From: Prevotellaceae bacterium
GTDB taxonomy: Bacteria; Bacteroidota; Bacteroidia; Bacteroidales; Bacteroidaceae
Reading direction: 5' to 3'
Assembly (NCBI GenBank): GCA_003150315.1
Contig: QAML01000061.1
Coordinates: 1 to 25,294 of the forward strand
DNA length: 25,294 bases
Under the pieces are notes generated by a model. The model was given only the letters and a program-made list of their open reading frames with translations, ran no database searches and was not told where the DNA came from. A program made the translations under genes and the position numbers. Within the stretch, counting starts at the first letter, position 1, and each line of letters starts with the position of its first letter. This document shows positions 14,095-23,054 of the stretch, piece after piece.

Positions 14095-16038
14095 TTATCT
14101 TACGACAATCTTGTTTTTGAGCGTAACGCCATCCGATACTGCTTTGACTATATATACGCCGGGTGCAAGGTTTATGGTGGTTTCGCTGCGGCTCACGATG
14201 GTTCGTGCAACGGTCATTCCGCTCACGTCATACACCGTGATTTCTGCTTCACGGGCAAATCCGCTTATTCTCATGCCGCCGTCAACCGGTGTGATGCTGC
14301 CTTCGGAGACTTTGTTGTCGTCTATTCCCACGGGTGTGAGACCTACCATTTTGTCCATCCATGGCATGCGGTAGGACAAGTAGTCGCGTATGACTTGCAC
14401 CTCGTTTTCGAACGAACCTGCGCATTGATATTCCTGATGTACTATTTGATTCATTATCGGCCAGCGTATGAAATTCAGATTTTGCGACTCCTTGAGTTCG
14501 TTTTCAAGACTGTCGATTATGAGGTTCAGGTTGTCGAGGTCAAGACCACGGTCATATCTTGCCTTGCTCCAAATGGTTTGCAGAAGTTTCCGCTCCGCGC
14601 CAATCACACGTCCCACAAATCCTCTCATGTTTCCCGCGCAGGAACTCTTGGACGAGGCGTAAAGAAAAGTGTTTATGTAGGAAATGGGATGAGTGCGGGA
14701 ATCGTTTTCAAAAGCAAGGTCAAAGTCCCACACAGGACCTGTTCTGAAACGCGTGGAGTCTCTGTCCTTGTACATGTAAACGCTCCAATAGGTGTCGGTG
14801 TTGCCGCTGAGTTCGCCCACAAGGAAATGCTTAAGAAACGATTCGGGATCAAGAAAATTGCGATAGCCGTATTTGGCATTGAGATACAGGTTGCTGGCAA
14901 GGCGCGTAGCCATTTTGCCGAAATAGTCCTTTATATAGTTGAACTGCTGCGGCACAATGTCATCCTCATCGGGCGATTTAATGGTAACAGGCAGGCTGTA
15001 TGCCGAAGAAGAAGTGGTGAAATGCGATTTTTCCTGGTCGGCGTAAGCGTCAACTTCCAAAAGGTATCCGCCACTAAGGTTTGGTTCCGCAATATCTACG
15101 GGAGCCATTTCTGTAATACCCACACGGTTTTTCCTTACTTCTATCTGGTCGCAAAGCTGATAGGTTCCTTCGTATTCGCCATTGACTATAACGTCCACAA
15201 GTCTGCATGCAGGAGTATAATCCATGCCTATTGCTTCGCTAATCTTGAATGCCAGCGCGTTTCTCATCAGAGTTTTGTCGCCGTAGTTGTTTATAAGTGT
15301 CCACTTTCTGGCTTTTGCGGGCATATCCAACAGGCGTTTTTTGTTGGCAAGCTTGAGTTTGTAGGGCTTTTTGGGGAAATTCCACGAAGCATTGCCCCTT
15401 CCCCTCACTTCAAGACTGTCGGAGTAGAAATTTTTTCCCGCTTCGGAAATCACACTTATTATTCCGGGAAGATACGTTTCCTTTGAGTCGATGGTTTTTG
15501 CGCCTTCTGTATTGATTATAACCGCAGGCAGATTTGTCGGAGTATAGAATTGCGAATCATCACCCTCGGACTCATAACCGTAAAACCTTATTTCCGCCAC
15601 ATTGCAACGCACATTGTTCGGACCGACATAGCGAACATATCTGAATCCGCGCGACACTTTTATCGTGGCATAGGTTAAAATGTTGTTTTCGGGCGTTTTC
15701 TTAATCATGTAAAGCGGTACGGCATCGGAGAAATCGGGATTGTTAGCTCCTTCGAAGATTCCGAGCAGCATTCTTTGAGCCCAATCCTTTCGCGAAGCGT
15801 ATGCCACACGGGTTATGACGTGTTTCTTTCCGAGATCAAGCCCTACCCACGTGTTGCTTCGCTGGTTTGAACCGTAGAAAGTTGAGAGATTTCCATCGAA
15901 AACCACTTCCGGACCTCCGCTTGAGTAATCTGCTTTTTCCGAACCCATAGGTGTTCCGGAAAGTTTCTTTACGGTTTGTGCGGAGATGCCTGCAGCGGCA
16001 AACAGTGTGGCTAATATTATCAGAATAGTACTTTTCAT
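14095..16038 (-). CDS. Secreted CotH-kinase protein with discoidin-like and T9SS sorting domains (paralogue 1)
   Basis: A 647-residue predicted secreted protein. It has a signal peptide (1-20, ending GISA before Q21) and a discoidin/F5-8C-like domain (about 45-155; VFDGNLSTFYGS, WVGLDLGKKHVITRVAYA). The CotH kinase domain covers about 170-560, with RGRGNASWNFPKKPYKLKL (212-230), the NNYGDKTLMRN block (250-260) and an aspartate-rich GPVWDFDLAF (434-443). The C-terminal T9SS type A sorting domain is about 585-647 (ITVYDVSG, APGVYIVKAV, NKIVVR end). CotH-family kinases phosphorylate proteins; the target here is unknown. I start at the ATG at 16038, where the signal peptide begins; an ATG at 16092 would prepend 18 residues. 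A -7 box TATATTTG lies 27 nt upstream. It is 41 aa-block similar throughout to the neighbouring paralogue. Confidence 0.9.
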   Translation of the reverse strand: MKSTILIILATLFAAAGISAQTVKKLSGTPMGSEKADYSSGGPEVVFDGNLSTFYGSNQRSNTWVGLDLGKKHVITRVAYASRKDWAQRMLLGIFEGANNPDFSDAVPLYMIKKTPENNILTYATIKVSRGFRYVRYVGPNNVRCNVAEIRFYGYESEGDDSQFYTPTNLPAVIINTEGAKTIDSKETYLPGIISVISEAGKNFYSDSLEVRGRGNASWNFPKKPYKLKLANKKRLLDMPAKARKWTLINNYGDKTLMRNALAFKISEAIGMDYTPACRLVDVIVNGEYEGTYQLCDQIEVRKNRVGITEMAPVDIAEPNLSGGYLLEVDAYADQEKSHFTTSSSAYSLPVTIKSPDEDDIVPQQFNYIKDYFGKMATRLASNLYLNAKYGYRNFLDPESFLKHFLVGELSGNTDTYWSVYMYKDRDSTRFRTGPVWDFDLAFENDSRTHPISYINTFLYASSKSSCAGNMRGFVGRVIGAERKLLQTIWSKARYDRGLDLDNLNLIIDSLENELKESQNLNFIRWPIMNQIVHQEYQCAGSFENEVQVIRDYLSYRMPWMDKMVGLTPVGIDDNKVSEGSITPVDGGMRISGFAREAEITVYDVSGMTVARTIVSRSETTINLAPGVYIVKAVSDGVTLKNKIVVR

Positions 16039-16064
16039 GGATGACAGTCTCGAATGATATGTGG

Positions 16065-16072
16065 CAAATATA
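16065..16072 (-). promoter_or_regulatory. Predicted -7 box (TATATTTG) for CotH paralogue 1
   Basis: A perfect TAnnTTTG match in the 68-bp gap between the two CotH genes. It suggests that the downstream paralogue has its own promoter besides read-through. A small stem GCCG/CGGC followed by TTTTT lies just upstream and could attenuate read-through. Confidence 0.5.
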
Positions 16073-16106
16073 GGAAAAACGCCGCACATCACGGCATATC
16101 AAAGGC

Positions 16107-18071
16107 TTATCTTACCATGATTTTTTTATTTGTAACGTCATTGCCCGAAACTATTCTGACTATATACAGCCCTTTTGTAAGATTTATCCTGAAGTTTGCG
16201 CTTTCGGCAGTCGCTGAAACGGTTTCCATTCCGCTCATGTCGTATATGCTGATTTTTTCTCCGCTTTTGAGTCCGTTTATTTCTATTCCGCCGTCTGCGG
16301 CAACTATATCAGCACCGGCGTTGCGGGTTTTGATTCCTTCAATTCCCACGGGAATCAGCCCTACCTTGTTGTCCATCCATGCCAGACGGTATTCCAGAAA
16401 ATCGCGAACCACTTTCATTTCTCCTTCATAGGATCCGGTTATCTGGTAGTTCTGATTAACGATTTGGTTCATGATTGGCCAACGGACGAAGTTGAGTTTC
16501 TGCGATTCGTAAACCTGTGTCTGCATGCTGTCGAGGAACAAGTTCAGATTTTCGAGCGTTAATCCGCCGTTGTTTCTTGCATCGCTCCAGAGTTTTCGCA
16601 TTCTTGTACCTTCCACACCTATTACCTTTGCCACGAAGTCCCTCATGTTCCCCGCGCTCGTGGTATTGGGCGAGAGGAAAAGGAATTCCGGATTTCCCGC
16701 AACGGGATGTACGCGAATATCATTCTCGAATGCAAGGTCGAAATCCCATACCGGTCCGGTGTGGAAGCGTGTTGAATCGCGGTCTTTGTACATGTGCACA
16801 CTCCACCAGGCATCTACGTTTGCCGCAAGTTCCTCAACCAAAAAACGGCGCAGGAAAGAGTCTTCGTCAAGATAGCGACGGAAGCCCATTACCGGGTTGT
16901 TGTATGACGGTGAAGCCACACGACTCACCATACGATTGAAAGATGTTTGCAGATAATTGTATTGCGCGTCGGTTATGTCGTCTTCGTCGGGATATTTCAG
17001 AGAAACCGGGAGCGCGAAATCCTTGGTGGTGAACCATTTCTTCTCTTCTGCGGCATAAGCATCGATTTCCACGAGATAACCTCCCGTAAGTTCCGAACCG
17101 CTATTGTCTTTCGCACCCATTTCCGTAACATCCACGCGGTTTTTCTTCACTTCTATCTGGTCGCAAAGCTGATACGTGCCCTTATATTCGCCATTGAACA
17201 TAACGTCTACCATTCTTCCCGCCGGAGTATACTCCATTCCCATCATTTCGCTTATTCTGAACGCCAGCAGATTCCTCACCAGAGTTTTGTCGCCGTAGTT
17301 GTTTATCAGCGTCCACTTTTTTGCTTTTGCCGGCATACCGAGCAGTCGCGCTTTGTGGGCGAGTTTGAGTTTGTAGGGCTTTTTTGGAAATATCCACGAG
17401 CCGTTTCCTCTGCCGCGAATGTCCAAACTGTCGGTAAATATGCTTGAACCTTCATCGGAAATCACGTGTATTATGCCCGGGGTGTAGATTGTTTTTGACG
17501 TAATCTCCTTTGCGCTGTCGGTATGTATTACTACGAGCGGAAGATTTGTGGCGGAGTAGAAACGATTGTCGTTGCCTTCGCCCTTTTTCCCGTAGAATTT
17601 CAGTTCGGCTACGTTGCATCTCACATTGTTTGGACCTACGTAGCGCACATATCTGAAACCTTTCGTTACTCTCGGGTATTTTGTGGTGAGTTTTCCCTCC
17701 TGCGGCACGTCTTTAATCATATAAATTGGCACGGCATCGGTAAAATCGGGACTGTTTGCCCCTTCAAACACGCCAAGCTGCATTCGCGCCGCACTGCCAT
17801 TCCTTGGCGCGTAAGCAATTTTGGTTATTACGTGTTTTTCTCCCAAATCGAGTCCCACCCAAGTGTAACTGCGGTCGTAGGATGCGAAAAACGTGTTGAG
17901 ATTATCGTCAAAAACACTCTCTTTTGTGTTTATCGTTGTCGAAGGATTGCCTGTGGTGTAGTCCACAGAGTATGTAGAACCGATAATCCTGCCTGTAAGC
18001 GGTTCGGTTTGCGCTTTCAGCGACAGCGGCATCAGGAAAAGTATGGCGAGAGCCGGAAGAAGTTGTCTCAT
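16107..18071 (-). CDS. Secreted CotH-kinase protein with discoidin-like and T9SS sorting domains (paralogue 2)
   Basis: A 654-residue predicted secreted protein with the same order of domains as its neighbour. The signal peptide is 1-20 (LKA before Q21). The discoidin-like domain is about 52-160 (VFDDNLNTFFAS, WVGLDLGEKHVITKIAYA). The CotH kinase core is about 180-570, with RGRGNGSWIFPKKPYKLKL (219-237), INNYGDKTLVRN (256-267) and VWDFDLAF (441-448). The T9SS type A sorting domain ends the protein (ISIYDMSG, KGLYIVRIVSG, NKKIMVR). Homology is collinear along the full length, so the pair arose by tandem duplication. The start at 18071 follows a perfect -7 box at 18107-18100. Likely cell-surface or released after T9SS export; the kinase target is unknown. 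Confidence 0.9.
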   Translation of the reverse strand: MRQLLPALAILFLMPLSLKAQTEPLTGRIIGSTYSVDYTTGNPSTTINTKESVFDDNLNTFFASYDRSYTWVGLDLGEKHVITKIAYAPRNGSAARMQLGVFEGANSPDFTDAVPIYMIKDVPQEGKLTTKYPRVTKGFRYVRYVGPNNVRCNVAELKFYGKKGEGNDNRFYSATNLPLVVIHTDSAKEITSKTIYTPGIIHVISDEGSSIFTDSLDIRGRGNGSWIFPKKPYKLKLAHKARLLGMPAKAKKWTLINNYGDKTLVRNLLAFRISEMMGMEYTPAGRMVDVMFNGEYKGTYQLCDQIEVKKNRVDVTEMGAKDNSGSELTGGYLVEIDAYAAEEKKWFTTKDFALPVSLKYPDEDDITDAQYNYLQTSFNRMVSRVASPSYNNPVMGFRRYLDEDSFLRRFLVEELAANVDAWWSVHMYKDRDSTRFHTGPVWDFDLAFENDIRVHPVAGNPEFLFLSPNTTSAGNMRDFVAKVIGVEGTRMRKLWSDARNNGGLTLENLNLFLDSMQTQVYESQKLNFVRWPIMNQIVNQNYQITGSYEGEMKVVRDFLEYRLAWMDNKVGLIPVGIEGIKTRNAGADIVAADGGIEINGLKSGEKISIYDMSGMETVSATAESANFRINLTKGLYIVRIVSGNDVTNKKIMVR

Positions 18072-18099
18072 AATGGTATATAATCATCAGTATGCAACG

Positions 18100-18107
18100 C
18101 AAATTTA
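18100..18107 (-). promoter_or_regulatory. Predicted -7 box (TAAATTTG) for the CotH pair
   Basis: A perfect TAnnTTTG match on the minus strand, 28 nt before the ATG at 18071. It forms an inverted pair with the + strand box at 18118-18125, 10 bp away. Confidence 0.6.
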
Positions 18108-18117
18108 CAAAAAGCAT

Positions 18118-18125
18118 TAAATTTG
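18118..18125 (+). promoter_or_regulatory. Predicted -7 box (TAAATTTG) for the SDR gene
   Basis: A perfect TAnnTTTG match on the + strand, only 8 nt before the preferred ATG at 18134, so the transcript would be nearly leaderless. It mirrors the minus-strand box at 18100-18107. Confidence 0.5.
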
Positions 18126-18133
18126 CCGAAACA

Positions 18134-18877
18134 ATGAACGGAAAAAGCATAGTAATAATGGGAGCCACGAGCGGAATAGGTCGTGAAGTGGCTGAAAATC
18201 TCGCTCGTCGCGGGTGGAAAGTGGGAGCATGCGGGCGCAGAAACGAACTTCTTGAAAGTCTGAAAGCCGAATATCCCGAAAGCATAAGCACAATGCAGAC
18301 CGACGTAAACTCTCCCGATGCAGCAGGAAGGCTTTCGGCGTTCATAAAAAGCCTTGATGCCCGTACTTATCTGCATTGCAGCGGCATAGGGTGGCAAAAC
18401 GTGCAGCTTGAAAGCGAAAAGGAAACTGCCACGGTGCGCACCAACGGCGAAGGTTTTGCGCGATGTGTGGGCGAGGCATTCCGTTGTTTTTCCGCCACAG
18501 GCGGACACATAGCCGTCATATCCTCCATAGCCGGCACCAAAGGGCTCGGTCCCGCACCGGCATACTCAGCAACAAAAAGATTTCAAAACACATATATCGA
18601 CGCACTTGAACAGTTGGCGTGGCAAAGGCATCTCGGCATAAAGTTCACCGACATCCGTCCGGGTTTTGTGGCTACGGATTTGATTAACAACGGAAAGGGC
18701 TATCCCATGGTGCTTCGAAAAGAAAAGGTGGCGGAGAGTGTGATAAAAGCAATAGAACGCAAACGCCGCGTGGCGGTCATTGACAGCAGATATTCCCTGC
18801 TTGTGGCACTGTGGCGGTGCATTCCGCGATTTTTGTGGAAACGTCTGCCGATTGTTCGTGCTAACAAAAAACGGTAG
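18134..18877 (+). CDS. Short-chain dehydrogenase/reductase (SDR)
   Basis: A 247-residue cytoplasmic NAD(P)-dependent oxidoreductase of the classical SDR type. The Rossmann motif is GATSGIG (10-16). The usual NNAG block reads HCSGIG (81-86), the catalytic serine is in VISSIAG (128-134), and the YxxxK motif is YSATK (Y144, K148). An arginine pair after the first strand (GRR, about 34-36) suggests NADP preference. The substrate is unknown. I start at the ATG at 18134 (MNGKSIVIMGA), which puts the Rossmann strand at its normal place. The frame is open from 18092, but that start would lie upstream of the predicted promoter box at 18118. No classical terminator follows; repeat copy 5 starts 80 bp after the stop. 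Confidence 0.9.
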   Translation: MNGKSIVIMGATSGIGREVAENLARRGWKVGACGRRNELLESLKAEYPESISTMQTDVNSPDAAGRLSAFIKSLDARTYLHCSGIGWQNVQLESEKETATVRTNGEGFARCVGEAFRCFSATGGHIAVISSIAGTKGLGPAPAYSATKRFQNTYIDALEQLAWQRHLGIKFTDIRPGFVATDLINNGKGYPMVLRKEKVAESVIKAIERKRRVAVIDSRYSLLVALWRCIPRFLWKRLPIVRANKKR

Positions 18878-18956
18878 ATGAGCATGGGCGTTCGTGCCGA
18901 AATCACACCGATTTCCCCAAACCTCTGAAAACCAGACGTATAAGCCAAATTTCAAA

Positions 18957-19083
18957 GATTTTATAAGTTGTTGTTTATCAGGTATTTGAGATGCCCGAAA
19001 ATACAAGGCACTTATTTTAAAATAAGTGCCTTGTATTTTAAAATATATGGCTTGTATTTTTCAGCACATGCCTTGTGTTTTTT
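18957..19083 (+). repeat. Interspersed palindrome/21-bp-unit element, copy 5
   Basis: The GTTGTTG box is at 18967-18973, then a 24-nt spacer, then a perfect 42-bp palindrome at 18998-19039 (centre 19018/19019). Units of 21 bp lie at 19015-19035, 19036-19056 and 19057-19077 (last diverged, ending ATGCCTTGTG before T-rich sequence). The spacer gives a weak 4-bp stem with its loop at 18982-18985. It lies after the SDR gene and upstream of the 7TM-HD gene. Confidence 0.93.
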
Positions 19084-19238
19084 GCGTAAACGGATATGGC
19101 GTTCCGAACAGCCGAAATCGGAGCACCATTTCTGCATGTAAATGTTATTTCATGTAAAATAGCGGATGCGGCTTTCGGACTTGCGCGTTTTTTAGTAACT
19201 TAGCTCCGTAAAAACCGCATAAAATTATCCTGAGCATA
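19084..19238. other. Upstream region of the 7TM-HD gene
   Basis: With copy 5 this completes the 361-bp gap after the SDR gene. I see no gene in it. An imperfect -7 box TAACTTAG (19196-19203; one mismatch to TAnnTTTG) lies 35 bp before the ATG and may be the promoter, with TTTCGG about 20 bp further upstream. Confidence 0.35.
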
Positions 19239-21347
19239 ATGGACAGTTATCATAAAGTTTCGCTTAAGGGCAAGATTGTAAGGGTGGGGCTTATTTTGAT
19301 AAGTGCTTTGCTGGTTACTTATCTGCTTCCGCGCGAGAAACGTTTCGGGTTTGATTTCAAGCTCAACAAGCCTTGGACGCACCAGCAGGTGATAGCCGAT
19401 TATGATTTCCCTATTTATAAGAGCGATGCCGCTCTGTCGTCGGAACGCGACAGTGTGGAAAGGCTTTTCCAACCTTATTACAACGAAGATGTGTCGGTGG
19501 GGAAAACGCAGGTGAGACATTTTCTGCACGATGTGGAATCGGGTGGTTTGAAAGGCACACCGGCGGCTATCGTTAAGCTTGTGGTGAGCCGTTTGAACGA
19601 CATTTATTCTGCCGGAGTGGTGCGCTCGGAGGAATTGCGAGCCATGAACGACAGCAGCATAAGCGCGGTGAGAGTGGTGAGCGGCAGAGAGGCGAAAAGC
19701 CGAAAGCTCGGCGAAATTTTCTCTGCGCGCACGGCATACGGCTATCTGCTCAATTCGGACACGTTGGTAGTTACGCACGAACAGATGGTGCAGTTGAATC
19801 TCGTGAATTACCTCGAGGTCAATCTTAACTACGATTCGAAACGTTCGGCAGCCGCCAAGCACGACTTGATGGAGGCTATATCGCCAACATACGGGCTTGT
19901 GCAGCGCGGACAGAAGATTATTGACCGTGGCGAAATCGTTACTACGAAAACTTTCGACATCCTGAAGTCGCTGGAAAGGGAGTCGCAAGTGAGAAACGTG
20001 CCATCGAAAGGCATGCCTCTCATTATATTCGGACAGTTCCTGCTTGTGGCAATAGCGTTCTCGGCTTTCTTTGTGTATGTAAAGATTTATCACAAGAACT
20101 ATTTTGAGAACATACGCACGTTTTCGTTCATGCTTTCGCTCATGACGCTTTTCCCGATTGCGGTGTCGCTTCTGCCCACGTCTTCAAGGGCTTTGGCTTT
20201 TCTCGTGCCCTTTGCCATGGTTGGCATTTTCATGAGAATTTTCACCGACACCAATACGTCGTTTCTCATCATGGGTTCAACGATTTTCATAAGCTCGCTT
20301 GCGCTTGTCGATCCCTTTGAATTTATAATAGTGAACTTTTCTTCGGGCGTGGCAGCCATATATGCGCTTCACGATTTGCAACAACGTTCGCAACTGTTCC
20401 AGACTGCGGTCATAGCAACGGCAGTGTCGGTTCTCACAGCCATGGCTTTCGACTTTGCGCAAGGCATGGAAATAAAATCGCTCGACAACATGCTTTATGT
20501 ATATCTGTTTATCAACGGCATTTTCCTGCTTTTCTCCTATCCTTTGCTCTATCTGGTGGAGAAACTCTTCGGATTCGTGTCGTCGGTAACGCTCATAGAA
20601 CTCTCGAACATCAACAATCCGCTTCTCAGAAGGCTTTCGAAAGAGGCGGCGGGCACTTTCAACCATTCCATGCAGGTAGCCAATCTTGCCGCCGACGCAG
20701 CTTCGAAGATAGGTGCCAAAGTGTTGCTCGTGAGAACGGGAGCCATGTATCACGATATAGGAAAGCTGAAAAATCCTGCCTTTTTTACCGAGAACCAAAG
20801 CGGAGTGAATCCTCACGATCAGCTTTCACCCGAAGGCAGCGCGAGGATAATTATATCGCATGTGCCGGAAGGTTTGAAACTTGCCGAGAAAAACCATCTT
20901 CCTTCGGCGGTGAAATCGTTCATTTCCACTCACCACGGGCGCAGCAAGGCGAAATATTTCTATATAACCTGGCAAAATGCCCATCCCGGCGAGAAACCGG
21001 ACGAAGATGTCTTTACTTATCCCGGTCCTAACCCATCCACCCGCGAGCAAGCCATATTGATGATGGCGGATTCGGTGGAAGCGGCATCGCGTTCGCTGAA
21101 AGAATATTCCGACGAATCGATAAGCGAACTGGTAAACCGCATTATCGACACACAAATCAAGGAGGGATATTTCCGCAAATGCCCCATCACGTTTGACGAT
21201 ATAGACAAAACCAAGGACGTGTTCATTGAAAATCTGAAAACAATATATCATTCAAGAATACAATACCCCGAACTGAACGCCGCAACCGTTAATGATTCGA
21301 AACAACGCAACTTCGGAAATCTTTTCGGGAATCGCAGAAAACAATAA
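19239..21347 (+). CDS. 7TM-HD (PgpH/HDIG-type) membrane phosphohydrolase
   Basis: A 702-residue protein with the architecture of the 7TM-HD family, whose studied members hydrolyse cyclic di-AMP. There is one N-terminal membrane segment (about 15-30) and a large extracytoplasmic domain (about 35-255). A bundle of about six to seven membrane segments follows (about 260-450), then a cytoplasmic HD domain. The HD domain has TFNHS (H476) and HDIGK (H505, D506), followed by NPHDQLSPEGS and a THHGRSKAKYFY block that carry further metal ligands. This would place it in c-di-AMP turnover, but the substrate is inferred from family only. The nucleoside kinase ATG follows 13 bp after the stop. Confidence 0.9.
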   Translation: MDSYHKVSLKGKIVRVGLILISALLVTYLLPREKRFGFDFKLNKPWTHQQVIADYDFPIYKSDAALSSERDSVERLFQPYYNEDVSVGKTQVRHFLHDVESGGLKGTPAAIVKLVVSRLNDIYSAGVVRSEELRAMNDSSISAVRVVSGREAKSRKLGEIFSARTAYGYLLNSDTLVVTHEQMVQLNLVNYLEVNLNYDSKRSAAAKHDLMEAISPTYGLVQRGQKIIDRGEIVTTKTFDILKSLERESQVRNVPSKGMPLIIFGQFLLVAIAFSAFFVYVKIYHKNYFENIRTFSFMLSLMTLFPIAVSLLPTSSRALAFLVPFAMVGIFMRIFTDTNTSFLIMGSTIFISSLALVDPFEFIIVNFSSGVAAIYALHDLQQRSQLFQTAVIATAVSVLTAMAFDFAQGMEIKSLDNMLYVYLFINGIFLLFSYPLLYLVEKLFGFVSSVTLIELSNINNPLLRRLSKEAAGTFNHSMQVANLAADAASKIGAKVLLVRTGAMYHDIGKLKNPAFFTENQSGVNPHDQLSPEGSARIIISHVPEGLKLAEKNHLPSAVKSFISTHHGRSKAKYFYITWQNAHPGEKPDEDVFTYPGPNPSTREQAILMMADSVEAASRSLKEYSDESISELVNRIIDTQIKEGYFRKCPITFDDIDKTKDVFIENLKTIYHSRIQYPELNAATVNDSKQRNFGNLFGNRRKQ

Positions 21348-21360
21348 AAACGCAACAGCA

Positions 21361-23022
21361 ATGGAACGTACTATTAATATATTGTGCAAAAACAATGGCG
21401 AAACAATAGAAATGCCTCTCGGAAGCACTGTGTTTGAAGCCTACGAAGCTTTGGACGTTAAAATGGAGCACGGAGCGGCTTGCGCAGAAGTAAACAACAC
21501 TGTAAGAAGTCTGAATTACGTGTTGTTTTCGAACTGCGACGTTAAGTTTCTCGACATAACCTCTCCTTCGGGCATGAGAACCTATACGCGCTCGCTCTTT
21601 TTTATATTGTGCAAGGCAGCAGGCGACTTGTTTCCCGGCGTGTCAGTAAGAATAGATACTCCGGTGTCTAACGGTTATTATTGTCGCATAATAAAAAACG
21701 AAGAAATAACCGAAAAGGAAGTGGCAGAACTCGAAAAACGTATGCGGGAAATAGTTTCTGCCGACATTCCTTTCAGAAAAATCAAAGCACATACCGCAGA
21801 TGTGGCAAAAAGATTCAGGGAAGCGGGAATGGAAAGCAAAGCAAAACTAATAGAAAGCACAGGCAGTCTCTATTCTTGCTATTATATGCTCGGAGATACC
21901 TTGGATTATTATTACGGTGCGCTTTTACGTTCCACGGGAAGCGTATGGCTTTTCGGAATAGAGAAATATCATGACGGAGTTTTGCTTCGTCTTCCCGACG
22001 CTTCCAATCCTTCGCAGCTCAAAGCCAAGACCAAGCAGGAAAAGATGTTTGGTGTTTTCAACGAAAACCATCAATGGCAGGGAATAATGGGACTTAACAC
22101 CATAGGAGACCTTAACGAAATGCTTTCGAAGGGACTTGAAAACCTCGCAATCAATGTTTCGGAGGCTTTGCAGGAGAAAAAAATAAGCAACATAGCAGAA
22201 CAGATTGCCAAACACAAAGAAGTAAAAGTCGTTCTCATATCCGGACCGTCATCAAGTGGGAAAACCACGTTCAGCAAACGGCTTTCGGTGCAACTTGCTG
22301 CCTGTGGTTTGAAACCGTATCCCATTTCCATGGACGATTATTTCGTGGATCGCGAAAAAACTCCCAAAGGTCCCGACGGAGAATATGATTTCGAGAGCGT
22401 TTATGCGCTTAACATTCCGCTGCTTTCCCATGACCTTGAAAATCTTATCGCAGGAAATGAGGTGGAATTGCCGAGATATAATTTCCATACGGGTAAGAGC
22501 GAGAAAAGCGGGGTACATCTTAAGGTCGATAACAATATGATTCTCGTCATAGAGGGTATTCATGCGCTCAATCCCGAACTTACGAAGCAAATTAATGAGA
22601 AAAACAAGTTCCGTGTATATGTTTCGGCTCTCACATCTATACTTCTCGACGACCACAATTACATTCCCACAACCGACAACCGCCTTTTGCGCCGCATTGT
22701 AAGGGACTACAAATATCGCGGATACTCTGCGCAGGAAACCATACGCCGTTGGTCCAGTGTGAGAGCGGGAGAAGAAAAATGGATTTTCCCTTATCAGGAG
22801 AATGCCGACGTAATGTTCAATTCCGCTTTGCTTTTTGAGCTTGCGGCTTTGAAGAATCAGGCTCTGCCTCTCCTGCAACAGGTGGGCGAGAACGAGGAAG
22901 AGCATTCCGAAGCCCATCGTCTTGCAAAATTTCTCTCATACATCAAGCCCATTCCCATAGAAGGTTTGCCGCCAACGTCGTTGTTGAGGGAATTTCTCGG
23001 AGGTAGCACGTTTCATTATTGA
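21361..23022 (+). CDS. Nucleoside (uridine-kinase-like) kinase with N-terminal TGS domain
   Basis: A 553-residue fusion-type protein common in Bacteroidota. The N-terminal TGS-like domain (about 1-60, NILCKNNGETIEMPLGSTVFEAY) and a threonyl-tRNA-synthetase second-domain-like region (about 75-220) precede a PRK/uridine kinase P-loop domain. The Walker A motif is GPSSSGKT (295-302), then SMDDYFVDREKTPKGPDGEYDFE (about 319-341) typical of uridine kinases. It likely phosphorylates a nucleoside or related compound with ATP; the function of the synthetase-like part is unclear. I start at the ATG at 21361; the frame continues upstream into the 7TM-HD gene, but those residues do not belong to the TGS fold. 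Confidence 0.88.
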   Translation: MERTINILCKNNGETIEMPLGSTVFEAYEALDVKMEHGAACAEVNNTVRSLNYVLFSNCDVKFLDITSPSGMRTYTRSLFFILCKAAGDLFPGVSVRIDTPVSNGYYCRIIKNEEITEKEVAELEKRMREIVSADIPFRKIKAHTADVAKRFREAGMESKAKLIESTGSLYSCYYMLGDTLDYYYGALLRSTGSVWLFGIEKYHDGVLLRLPDASNPSQLKAKTKQEKMFGVFNENHQWQGIMGLNTIGDLNEMLSKGLENLAINVSEALQEKKISNIAEQIAKHKEVKVVLISGPSSSGKTTFSKRLSVQLAACGLKPYPISMDDYFVDREKTPKGPDGEYDFESVYALNIPLLSHDLENLIAGNEVELPRYNFHTGKSEKSGVHLKVDNNMILVIEGIHALNPELTKQINEKNKFRVYVSALTSILLDDHNYIPTTDNRLLRRIVRDYKYRGYSAQETIRRWSSVRAGEEKWIFPYQENADVMFNSALLFELAALKNQALPLLQQVGENEEEHSEAHRLAKFLSYIKPIPIEGLPPTSLLREFLGGSTFHY

Positions 23023-23054
23023 TTAAAACTAAAAACATTGCAACAACTTTCGGA

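Noticed and set aside
14002..15486. 494-codon open frame on the + strand
   Set aside because: It lies antisense to the CotH paralogue 1 gene, whose full-length domain homology and signal peptide are clear. The translation has no recognisable domain and starts inside the repeat element.
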